The notes beneath the pieces are model-generated. The model was given only the letters and a program-made list of their open reading frames with translations, did no database searches and had not been told where the DNA came from. From Catalinimonas alkaloidigena (GTDB lineage Bacteria > Bacteroidota > Bacteroidia > Cytophagales > Flexibacteraceae): a DNA stretch of 64,000 nt. The stretch lies in assembly GCF_900100765.1 (NCBI RefSeq), contig NZ_FNFO01000002.1, forward strand, positions 186,001 through 250,000. Direction: 5' to 3'. The translations under genes and the position numbers were made by a program. Below, piece after piece: positions 26,124 to 33,717 of the stretch; positions within the stretch are counted from its first letter, which is position 1, and each line of letters starts with the position of its first letter.

Positions 26124-26275
26124 TAGCTTACCGCAAGCTTGTAGCTTGTGGTCAAAATGTTGTAAGTCTACGCGGCCCGGCCTTTCAGCTTACGCACGTT
26201 GGAAAACCGGGCCGCGCAGGCGTGCAAAAAAGTATACCACAATCCTGCGCGGCCCGGCTATCAAGCTTGCGGCAG
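26124..26275. repeat. Palindromic insertion-like repeat element before GH39
   Basis: About 150 bases bounded by a perfect 11-bp inverted repeat, CCGCAAGCTTG (26131-26141) and CAAGCTTGCGG (26262-26272). Inside is a 14-bp inverted repeat CCGGGCCGCGCAGG (26207-26220) with its complement at 26244-26257, plus a third copy of CGCGGCCCGG at 26171. The AAGCTTGTAGCTT word recurs in the hairpin element at 28596-28660. It looks like a small non-autonomous or REP-like element. Confidence 0.7.
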
Positions 26276-27967
26276 AAAGTAATTTGTTGTTTTTGGTTAG
26301 TTCTCTTGCCTGTAGCATTGTACGCCCAACCTGCCGATACGGTACGGATTCAGGTTGATCTGACAAAAGAAGTGGGACCGATGCGGCCAGTGTGGGCGTG
26401 GTTCGGCTACGACGAGCCCAACTACACCTACATGAAAGACGGGCGGAAGTTGCTGTCGGAAATCGCGGCACTGAGTCCGGTGACCGTCCAGGTGCGGGCG
26501 CACAACCTCCTGACGACCGGCGATGGCGAAGCCGCCCTGAAGTGGGGCTCGACCAATGCCTATACGGAAGACAAGCGCGGCCGTCCCGTCTACGACTGGA
26601 CGCTGGTCGACAGCATTTTCGATACGTACCTGGAGCGGGGGATGCGGCCGTTTGCGCAAATCGGGTTTATGCCGGAGGCGCTCTCGACAAAGCCTCAGCC
26701 GTACCGCCACCATTTTACACCCGATCAGAAATACGGTACGATCTTTACCGGCTGGGCCTATCCGCCGAAAAGCTACAAGAAATGGGCGAAGCTGGTCCAT
26801 GCGTGGGTGCAGCACTGCATGGAACGCTACGGCGAGGAGGAAGTGCTGCAATGGTACTGGGAGCTCTGGAACGAGCCCAACATCGACTACTGGATGGGCA
26901 CGACGGAAGAGTACATCAAGCTGTACGACTATACCGCTGATGCCGTGAAACGCGCCCTGCCGAACGCGCGCATCGGAGGACCGGAAGTGACCGGGCCGGG
27001 CTGGGACAAATCGGCCGATTTCCTGCGCACGTTTCTGGAACATTGCGCCCGGGGCAAAAACTATGCGACCGGGGAAACCGGCGCGCCGCTCGACTTCATC
27101 ACCTTCCATGCCAAGGGAGCGCCCAAGATTGTGGAAGACGCCAGCGGCAAAGGCTACGTGCAGATGAACCTGGGGCAGCAGCTTCGCGACATCGACAAAG
27201 GGTTCGAGATTGTGGCTTCCTTTCCCGAATGGAAAGACCTGCCCATCATCATCGGCGAGTCGGACCCGGAAGGATGCGCGGCCTGTTCGGTCGAGTTCAA
27301 TCCGCAGAACGCCTACCGCAACGGGACGATGTATTCGAGCTACACGGCGGCCGCGTTCGCTCGGAAATACGCGCTGGCCGATCATTACGGCGTGAACTTC
27401 GAAGGGGCGGTGACCTGGGCGTTCGAGTTCGAAAATCAGCCCTGGTTTGCCGGCTTCCGCGACCTGGCGACCAACGGCGTCGACAAGCCGGTCCTGAACG
27501 TCTTCCGCATGTACGGCCTCATGGCGGGGCAGCGTGTGCAGGTCGGCGGTGACCTGGCCTACGACGCGATGGCCGTGCGCGACTCCAGCATCCGTGAGGC
27601 GGACGACATCAACGCCTTGGCCGCGAAAGACGAGCGGACCGCCACGGTCATGGTCTGGAATTACCACGACGACAACCTGCCCGCGCCCGACGCCCCGGTC
27701 ACCGTGGAAATAACGGGCCTACCCGGAGGGAACCTCCTGATGGAACACTACCGCATCGATCAGGAACACAGCAATGCCTACACGCTCTGGCAGGCGATGG
27801 GCTCGCCGCAAAACCCCGCCCCCGAACAGATCACGGAACTGGAAGCCGCCGGACAGTTAACGTTGTTGACATCACCGGAATGGGTCAAGGCGAAAGACGG
27901 AAAAGTCTCAGTCAAGATGCAGTTGCCTCGGCAAGGTGTGTCCCTGTTGCGCTTTTCGTGGAAGTGA
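26267..27967 (+). CDS. Glycoside hydrolase family 39-like (beta-xylosidase type)
   Basis: A clan GH-A TIM-barrel enzyme of about 566 residues. The acid/base Glu is in ELWNEPNIDYW near residue 203 and the likely nucleophile Glu in IIIGESDPEG near residue 331. GH39 members act on beta-xylosides, alpha-L-iduronides or arabinosides. The upstream frame is open back to an ATG at 26090, but that stretch reads through the repeat element and gives no leader. A TTG at 26267 gives MRQKVICCFWLVLLPVALYA-QP, a clean signal peptide, and is preferred. That codon lies inside the right terminal repeat of the element, so the present start may have been created by the insertion. Confidence 0.82.
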   Translation: MRQKVICCFWLVLLPVALYAQPADTVRIQVDLTKEVGPMRPVWAWFGYDEPNYTYMKDGRKLLSEIAALSPVTVQVRAHNLLTTGDGEAALKWGSTNAYTEDKRGRPVYDWTLVDSIFDTYLERGMRPFAQIGFMPEALSTKPQPYRHHFTPDQKYGTIFTGWAYPPKSYKKWAKLVHAWVQHCMERYGEEEVLQWYWELWNEPNIDYWMGTTEEYIKLYDYTADAVKRALPNARIGGPEVTGPGWDKSADFLRTFLEHCARGKNYATGETGAPLDFITFHAKGAPKIVEDASGKGYVQMNLGQQLRDIDKGFEIVASFPEWKDLPIIIGESDPEGCAACSVEFNPQNAYRNGTMYSSYTAAAFARKYALADHYGVNFEGAVTWAFEFENQPWFAGFRDLATNGVDKPVLNVFRMYGLMAGQRVQVGGDLAYDAMAVRDSSIREADDINALAAKDERTATVMVWNYHDDNLPAPDAPVTVEITGLPGGNLLMEHYRIDQEHSNAYTLWQAMGSPQNPAPEQITELEAAGQLTLLTSPEWVKAKDGKVSVKMQLPRQGVSLLRFSWK

Positions 27968-28041
27968 AAACGGGAAGTTTGGAATTCGGAGACTATAAAA
28001 GACGTGTGGTTTGGATAGCGGTTGGCTATATGCAACAAAAA

Positions 28042-28446
28042 ATGAGAAATACTTGGATTGCCATCGGGATTTTATCAATAGGAGGATGTGTGAATGGAAG
28101 ACCAAAAATTGAATGTACTGACTTGAATAATTTTTCATCCGATACCTCTATCTATGTAGAGGCAAAAGGATACAAAGGGTTCATCTTTCCAGCTTCTTAT
28201 AAACCGCCGTTTCAAGTTTCTCAAAACAGATTTACTCCAGATCAAGCTCATATAAGAAGAGCCGAAGGAATTCTTGCTTCATCGGATAAGAAGTACAGAG
28301 TTAGTTACAGAAGGCAGTACATAGGGAGTGTCAATACACAATTAGATTCGATAATCATTGTAAGATTGATGAAGTACGGCTTCAAAGAAGAGTGCTTTGA
28401 TAAATTTATGGAGATTAGGTTTGATGGTAAATATGGAAAAAATTAG
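28042..28446 (+). CDS. Small low-GC lipoprotein of unknown function
   Basis: A 134-residue protein with lipoprotein signal (MRNTWIAIGILSIGGC, lipobox SIGGC). I do not recognise the mature part. It has few Gly/Ala, many Lys/Tyr/Ser and two late Cys (YGFKEECFDKF). Base use is strikingly A/T-rich compared with the flanking hydrolase genes, so recent acquisition is likely. It interrupts the otherwise enzyme-only block between GH39 and GH127. An in-frame ATG at 28030 is an alternative start. It is followed by a hairpin-rich repeat cluster. Confidence 0.6.
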   Translation: MRNTWIAIGILSIGGCVNGRPKIECTDLNNFSSDTSIYVEAKGYKGFIFPASYKPPFQVSQNRFTPDQAHIRRAEGILASSDKKYRVSYRRQYIGSVNTQLDSIIIVRLMKYGFKEECFDKFMEIRFDGKYGKN

Positions 28447-28751
28447 CTATTCAAAATGATTAATTTGAGGGAAAGAAAAGTAGAAGATATTTGAGCTTCA
28501 ACTTTTGATACTGATCACCTGTGGCGTTGAATTTTTACCGCTCACTGCGCTTAATTTAGCCATTCTAGCTTCAGATTATATCTGAAGCTGATAGACACAG
28601 GGAAGCTTGTAGCTTCCTGAATAAAATAAAATTACGCAGGAAGCTACAAGCTTCCCTGTGTACATGATTTCAGGCCTAGCCTGAAACCAGTGGTAATACA
28701 ATAATCATCTGTCTTTATCAACCAACCAATTGACATCCGATATCCCAACCC
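28447..28751. other. Intergenic region with a three-hairpin repeat cluster
   Basis: A 305-base gap with no gene. Its centre holds three nested or adjacent perfect inverted repeats (28567-28686). The rest is A/T-rich and may carry a promoter for the GH127-GH43 pair, though I see no exact TAnnTTTG box. Confidence 0.55.
28567..28686. repeat. Three-hairpin palindromic repeat cluster
   Basis: Three perfect inverted repeats stand in a row. The first is AGCTTCAGAT/ATCTGAAGCT (28567-28589). The second has 24-bp arms, 28596-28619 and 28637-28660, with core GGAAGCTTGTAGCTTCC and a 17-nt A/T loop. The third is TTTCAGGC/GCCTGAAA (28668-28686). The long hairpin could terminate transcription, but the arrangement is more like a mobile palindromic element. 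Confidence 0.8.
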
Positions 28752-30797
28752 ATGAACTATAAAGCCCTCCTCTCGGGAGCCGCCGCTTTCTCCCTCACTG
28801 CTTTCACGCTCAATCTACCCGCTCCGGCCGAAACGGAGGCGTATGTGCCGCCGGTCTACGGGGAAGTGCCGCTGGGAAGCATCCGGCCGGAGGGATGGCT
28901 GCGCGACCAACTGGTGATCATGCGGAACGGGACGACGGGCCACCTCGATGAAGTGTACGGGAAGGTGAAGGACGACAACGGCTGGCTGGGCGGCAAAGGC
29001 GACGGCTGGGAAGAGACGCCCTACTGGCTGGACGGCGCGGTGCCGCTGGCGTATCTGCTGGACGACAAGGAGTTGCAGCAAAAGGTGAAAAAATACATCG
29101 ACTGGACGATCGACCACCAACGGCCTTCCGGTTACTTCGGGCCGATCACCCCGGCGGAGCGGGAGCGGGGGGCGGAAATCACCGTGGCGAACTGTGACGC
29201 GGGAGAGGACTGGTGGCCCAAGATGGTGATGCTGAAGGTGATTCAGCAATACTATACCGCCACAGAGGACAAGCGCGTGATCCCGTTTATGCAGCACTAT
29301 TTCGACTACCAGTTGCAGTCGCTGAAGGCGTGTCCGATCGGGAAGTGGACAGAGTGGGCGCAGTCGCGTGGAGCCGACAACGTGATGATGGCGCAGTGGC
29401 TCTACGGCCTCACGAAAGAGCCGAAGCTGCTCGAACTGGCCGCACTGATTGAGTCGCAGTCGTTTGCATGGAGCGAGTGGCTGGGCAGTCGCGACTGGGT
29501 GATTGCAGCGGCGGCCAACCAGACCGACGAAAACTGGATGCACCGCCACGCCGTGAACGTAGGCATGGCGCTGAAATCTCCGGCGGTGAATTACCAGCGG
29601 ACCGGCGACCAGAAGTTTTTAAAAGACATCGAGACGGGATTTCAGGACCTGATGACGTTGCACGGCCTGCCGATGGGCGTCTTTTCCGGCGACGAAGATT
29701 TGCACGGCAACGAGCCGACGCAGGGCACCGAACTGTGTGCCATCGTAGAGTCGATGTTTTCGCTAGAGCAGATCATCGGCATCACGGGCGACGTGCACTA
29801 CATGGACGCGCTGGAGCGGATGACCTTCAACGCCCTGCCGCCCCAAACCACTGACGATTACAACGCGAAGCAATACTTTCAGGTGGCGAATCAGGTGCAG
29901 ATCAGCCGGGGCGTCTTCGACTTTTCGCTGCCCTTCAACCGGGAAATGAACAACGTGCTGGGGATGCGCAGCGGCTACACGTGCTGCCTCGCCAACATGC
30001 ACCAGGGCTGGACCAAGTACGCGCAGCACCTCTGGTACACCACGGCCGACGGCGGACTGGCCGCATTGGAATACGGTCCGAACGAACTGACCCTTAAGAT
30101 GGGTACGTCACAGACGCCGGTGACCATCAAAGAAACCACGAATTATCCGTTCGAAGACCAGATTCAGTTTGAGGTAGTAACCAAAAAGGCCGTACAGTTT
30201 CCGTTGCAGTTGCGCATTCCGGGGTGGTGTGACGAGGCCGTCATTTCGATCAACGGGCAAGAGGCGCGTCGGGAACCGGGTGGCCAGGTGATCACCCTCG
30301 ACCGGACCTGGAAGAAAGGAGATCGCGTCACGCTGCAACTGCCTATGCCGGTTCGTACGTCGAACTGGGCGAAAAATTCCCGAGCGGTAGAGCGGGGTCC
30401 GCTGGTCTACGCCCTGAAACTTCAGGAGCGCTGGGAAAAAGGGCACGACGAAAAAGAAGGTGACTACTTCAGCGTCTTCCCCGAAGGGGACTGGAACTAC
30501 GGCTTACTCCGAAAGGTCGTGGAACAGCCGCAGGCAAATCTGGACGTGACGGTGAAGCCCATGCCCCAATCATTCGTCTGGAACCTGGCCCATGCGCCTG
30601 TCGAGATCACGGCTCCGGCGAAGAAAATTCCGGGCTGGCAGGCCGTCAATGGCGTTGCGCACCAACCCGTCACCGAGCGGGAAGGCATCTACAAAGGCAA
30701 AGTAGCCGCTGAAACAGAAGACATTACGCTGGTGCCCTACGGCTGCACGAAAGTCCGGATCGTGGCGTTTCCGGTCGTCCCCAACGAATCACGATGA
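28752..30797 (+). CDS. GH127 family beta-L-arabinofuranosidase (DUF1680)
   Basis: A 681-residue secreted (alpha/alpha)6-barrel enzyme. The zinc/nucleophile set of GH127 is visible: Glu327-x-Cys329 in QGTELCAIVE and the Cys pair 411-412 in GYTCCLANMHQGW, equivalent to Glu338, Cys340, Cys417 and Cys418 of Bifidobacterium HypBA1. It should release beta-L-arabinofuranose from arabinosides by a Cys-nucleophile mechanism; a related GH146/GH142-like specificity is not excluded. The stop codon overlaps the ATG of the following GH43 gene (ATGA at 30794-30797), so the two are translationally coupled and probably act in sequence. Confidence 0.9.
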   Translation: MNYKALLSGAAAFSLTAFTLNLPAPAETEAYVPPVYGEVPLGSIRPEGWLRDQLVIMRNGTTGHLDEVYGKVKDDNGWLGGKGDGWEETPYWLDGAVPLAYLLDDKELQQKVKKYIDWTIDHQRPSGYFGPITPAERERGAEITVANCDAGEDWWPKMVMLKVIQQYYTATEDKRVIPFMQHYFDYQLQSLKACPIGKWTEWAQSRGADNVMMAQWLYGLTKEPKLLELAALIESQSFAWSEWLGSRDWVIAAAANQTDENWMHRHAVNVGMALKSPAVNYQRTGDQKFLKDIETGFQDLMTLHGLPMGVFSGDEDLHGNEPTQGTELCAIVESMFSLEQIIGITGDVHYMDALERMTFNALPPQTTDDYNAKQYFQVANQVQISRGVFDFSLPFNREMNNVLGMRSGYTCCLANMHQGWTKYAQHLWYTTADGGLAALEYGPNELTLKMGTSQTPVTIKETTNYPFEDQIQFEVVTKKAVQFPLQLRIPGWCDEAVISINGQEARREPGGQVITLDRTWKKGDRVTLQLPMPVRTSNWAKNSRAVERGPLVYALKLQERWEKGHDEKEGDYFSVFPEGDWNYGLLRKVVEQPQANLDVTVKPMPQSFVWNLAHAPVEITAPAKKIPGWQAVNGVAHQPVTEREGIYKGKVAAETEDITLVPYGCTKVRIVAFPVVPNESR

Positions 30798-31873
30798 AAA
30801 AACTTCTTCTCTGTCTTGGGCTTGCCGCCACGGCGGCTGGCTGTCAGGAACCGGCCACGACCGATCAACCCGATGTGGATACGACGGCAACCGCTACGTT
30901 TACCAATCCGCTGTTGCCGTCCGGGGCCGATCCGTGGAGCATTTACCACGAGGGCTATTATTATTATACCCATACGACGGGCCGGAACGTGACCCTCTGG
31001 AAGACAAGTTCGCTGACTGCGCTCGAAAAGGCCCCCTCCAAAGTGGTCTGGACTCCGCCCGAGGGAGAAGCCTACTCGAAAGAGGTGTGGGCACCGGAAA
31101 TCCATTTTCTCAACGGAGCGTGGTACATCTACGTCGCGGCCGACGACGGACACAACCGGAATCACCGCATGTGGGTCCTGGAAAACCCGTCGGCCGATCC
31201 GCTGGAGGGAGAATTTCGCCTCAAAGGGCAGTTGAAAACGCCTGACGACCGCTGGGCCATCGACGGCTCGGTGTTCGAGCACCGGGGGCAGATGTACTTC
31301 GTCTGGTCCGGGTGGGAAGGCGACGAAAATGGCGAACAGGATTTGTACCTCGCGAAGCTCGCTAACCCCTGGACGGTGGAAGGGGAGCGGGTGCGCATCT
31401 CCCGCCCCACGTACGACTGGGAAACCCACGGCACCATTCCGAATCCGGGACCGGACGACAAGCCCGAAGTTCTGGTGAACGAAGGCCCGCAACCGCTGCT
31501 GCACGGCGACAGGGTGTTCGTGATTTTCTCAGCGAGCGGGTGCTGGACCGAATACTACGCCCTGGGCATGCTTTCGGCCAACGCGGATGCCGACCTGATG
31601 GACCCCGCTTCCTGGCACAAGCACGAGGAGCCGGTGTTTCGGGCCGAAAATCAAAACGGCACGTATGCAGCCGGTCACAACTCCTTCTTTACGTCACCTG
31701 ATGGCACCGAAAACTGGATTCTCTACCACGCCAATCCGGAGGCAGGGCAGGGGTGTGGTGGGCATCGGTCGCCCCGGATGCAGCCCTTTACCTGGACTGC
31801 CGACGGACTGCCCGATTTCGGCACCCCCGTATCTTTGGACGAAAAACTGCCCATCCCTTCGGGAGAAGAATAA
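30794..31873 (+). CDS. Glycoside hydrolase family 43 lipoprotein
   Basis: A 359-residue lipoprotein (lipobox TAAGC, residues 13-17) with a five-bladed propeller. The general base Asp is near residue 46 (SGADPWSIY), the pKa-modulating Asp near 157 (WAIDGSVFE) and the acid Glu near 230 (VNEGPQPLL), the GH43 triad. Typical activities are alpha-L-arabinofuranosidase or beta-xylosidase. Its four-base overlap with the GH127 gene implies coordinated synthesis. The lipid anchor suggests an outer-membrane or periplasmic-face position. Confidence 0.9.
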   Translation: MKKLLLCLGLAATAAGCQEPATTDQPDVDTTATATFTNPLLPSGADPWSIYHEGYYYYTHTTGRNVTLWKTSSLTALEKAPSKVVWTPPEGEAYSKEVWAPEIHFLNGAWYIYVAADDGHNRNHRMWVLENPSADPLEGEFRLKGQLKTPDDRWAIDGSVFEHRGQMYFVWSGWEGDENGEQDLYLAKLANPWTVEGERVRISRPTYDWETHGTIPNPGPDDKPEVLVNEGPQPLLHGDRVFVIFSASGCWTEYYALGMLSANADADLMDPASWHKHEEPVFRAENQNGTYAAGHNSFFTSPDGTENWILYHANPEAGQGCGGHRSPRMQPFTWTADGLPDFGTPVSLDEKLPIPSGEE

Positions 31874-31899
31874 CCTCTTCCTTGTCATAAGAACCTCTA

Positions 31900-31987
31900 T
31901 TTTGTCATTTCGACCTACGGGAGAAATCTAGTAACATCAAAGCCAGAAGATCTCTCCTAACGTCGAGCCGGGTCGCCGGGCGATGAC
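31900..31987 (+). repeat. Dispersed TTTTGTCATTTCGA repeat, copy 1
   Basis: Begins TTTTGTCATTTCGACC, includes GAGAAATCT and AGATCTCTC, and ends GGGTCGCCGGGCGATGAC. A diverged copy with the same order of words lies at 41470-41573. The ends are roughly inverted (GTCATTTCG against CGGGCGATGAC), as in repeats common in Bacteroidota intergenic regions. Confidence 0.75.
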
Positions 31988-32072
31988 CGAATAAAGCGGA
32001 TGACAATTGAAGAGAAACAAGGAAAAAAGAACCCAACTTATCAATCAAGACCTTTAACTATCCCCAATTTAT

Positions 32073-33197
32073 ATGAGACTTACTTCGTACCTATTGAGCG
32101 CTACTCTGCTGACCGCCGCCTGTACGTCGACGACGACCGACTCCGACGCCGATTCCACGGCGGCCGATACTTCGGCGATGGCAACAAAGGCAGCTGCGCC
32201 GGGGGAACGCTGGACCGCCGAGCGGGCCAACCAGTGGTACCAGGAAAAGGGCTGGCAGGTCGGCTGTGACTTCATTCCCAGCACGGCCATCAACCAGCTG
32301 GAAATGTGGCAGGCCGAGACGTTCGATCCGGAAACCATCGACCGGGAGCTGGGCTACGCCGAATCCATCGGGTTCAACTCCGTGCGCGTCTACCTGCACC
32401 ACCTCGCCTGGGAAATCGACAAGGCCGGCTTCAAAGACCGCATGACGCAGTACCTCGACCTTGCCGACCAACACGGCATCTCCACCATGTTCTGCATTCT
32501 GGACGACGTGTGGAGCCCCACGTATGCCGCGGGCAAGCAACCCGACCCCAAGCCCGGCACGCACAATTCCGGCTGGATTCAGGACCCCGGTCAGTTGATT
32601 CACGACGATTCGGCGGCGACCACGGCCCTGCTCGAAACCTACGTGAAAGACATCCTGACCACCTTCAAAGACGACGACCGCGTGTTGCTTTGGGATCTGT
32701 ACAACGAGCCGGGCAACTCGGGCTGGGCAAACCGGAGCATGCCGCTGTTGGAAAAAATGTTTCAGTGGGGACGTGAGGTGAACCCGTCGCAGCCGCTGTC
32801 GGCCGGGGTCTGGAACCTGGACCTGAAAGACCTGAACGAGTACCAGAAGGCCCATTCCGACGTGATCACCTATCACAACTACGGCGACAAGGCCGACCAC
32901 GAAAAATGGATTGCCGACCTCAAGCCGCTGGGCCGCCCGATGCTCTGCACCGAATACATGGCCCGCACGCGCAACAGCACGTTTGCCGACATCCTGCCCA
33001 TGCTGAAAGAAGAAAACATCAGTGCCTACAACTGGGGACTGGTCAACGGCAAAACCAACACGATCTACGCCTGGAACACCCCCATCGCCGACGGCTCGGA
33101 GCCGGACGTCTGGTTCCACGACATTTTCCGGAAAGACGGCACGCCCTATAGTCAGGAAGAAGCCGCACTGATCAAGCAAGTGACAAGCCAACCCTAA
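32073..33197 (+). CDS. Clan GH-A glycoside hydrolase lipoprotein (GH5-like)
   Basis: A 374-residue lipoprotein with lipobox LTAAC (residues 13-17) and a Thr/Ser/Asp-rich tether. The TIM barrel shows GFNSVRVYLHHLAWEID, the acid/base Glu near residue 212 in LYNEPGNSG and the nucleophile Glu near 294 in CTEYMART. Homologues are often labelled cellulase-like or 1,4-beta-xylanase; I cannot place it in a numbered family by eye. It closes the PUL enzyme set and is followed by a strong terminator. Confidence 0.82.
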   Translation: MRLTSYLLSATLLTAACTSTTTDSDADSTAADTSAMATKAAAPGERWTAERANQWYQEKGWQVGCDFIPSTAINQLEMWQAETFDPETIDRELGYAESIGFNSVRVYLHHLAWEIDKAGFKDRMTQYLDLADQHGISTMFCILDDVWSPTYAAGKQPDPKPGTHNSGWIQDPGQLIHDDSAATTALLETYVKDILTTFKDDDRVLLWDLYNEPGNSGWANRSMPLLEKMFQWGREVNPSQPLSAGVWNLDLKDLNEYQKAHSDVITYHNYGDKADHEKWIADLKPLGRPMLCTEYMARTRNSTFADILPMLKEENISAYNWGLVNGKTNTIYAWNTPIADGSEPDVWFHDIFRKDGTPYSQEEAALIKQVTSQP

Positions 33198-33717
33198 CAG
33201 AGCTGATTTGCGTGGGAGCCGGTCTGCAAAGACCGGCTTTTTTATGGGAAGCTAGAGAAAGAAGCTAACGTGCTGACAATTAGTGTGGTTGTGTGAAAAT
33301 AAAGTGCGGGAGCGCTTGCGTCGTGCCCCCGAAAGCGCTACCTTGGTTCTGGTAATTTTTGTCGGAAAACTAGACTTAATTGGAGTCTCACGCTTTCCCT
33401 GTTACAAATGCCTTTTCTTTTTGTGTTCTCTTCGTTTACGCCGCAGGTACGCAGCGTGCGCAAACAGAAGACTTGCATGAATCTGCAACCCGGCCCTGGG
33501 TGCGAATGCTCAGGTTAGTACCCTTGGAGGCGCACCGCCCTGCGGTTACCTCTAGCGACGCGCTTTTTCTCACCCGCTCTCTTCCGATTACGCAAAGGGT
33601 TGGGTAAGCATCGCGCTACAAAATCGTCGTGCCTGCACGATGCCTGAGTAGTACGCTCGGCGTGCGCCAGTGCCCTTATATCTTTTTTTGCTTCTCTCAA
33701 AACTCTTCTTTCCTCCT
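33198..33717. other. Intergenic region after the PUL, no gene seen
   Basis: A 520-base gap. It begins with an intrinsic terminator (33217-33243). A short inverted pair AGCGCTT/AAGCGCT lies near 33312-33340, followed by TACCTTGG near 33351. A short frame from 33380 lacks any recognisable features and is not called. The segment just before 33718 has a TATATCTTTTTTTG stretch that may be the promoter of the next gene. Confidence 0.5.
33217..33243 (+). terminator. Intrinsic terminator at the end of the PUL
   Basis: AGCCGGTC (33217-33224) pairs with GACCGGCT (33231-33238) around a six-base loop and is followed by T6. It closes the PUL 20 nt after the last hydrolase stop codon. Confidence 0.9.

Noticed and set aside
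26090-26266. ATG at 26090 as GH39 start
   Set aside because: It would translate the palindromic repeat element and leave an internal signal peptide; TTG 26267 gives a clean leader.
33380-33607. Possible short gene in the gap after the PUL
   Set aside because: Needs a TTG start, has no signal peptide ending or known motif and sits in a region with weak coding character.
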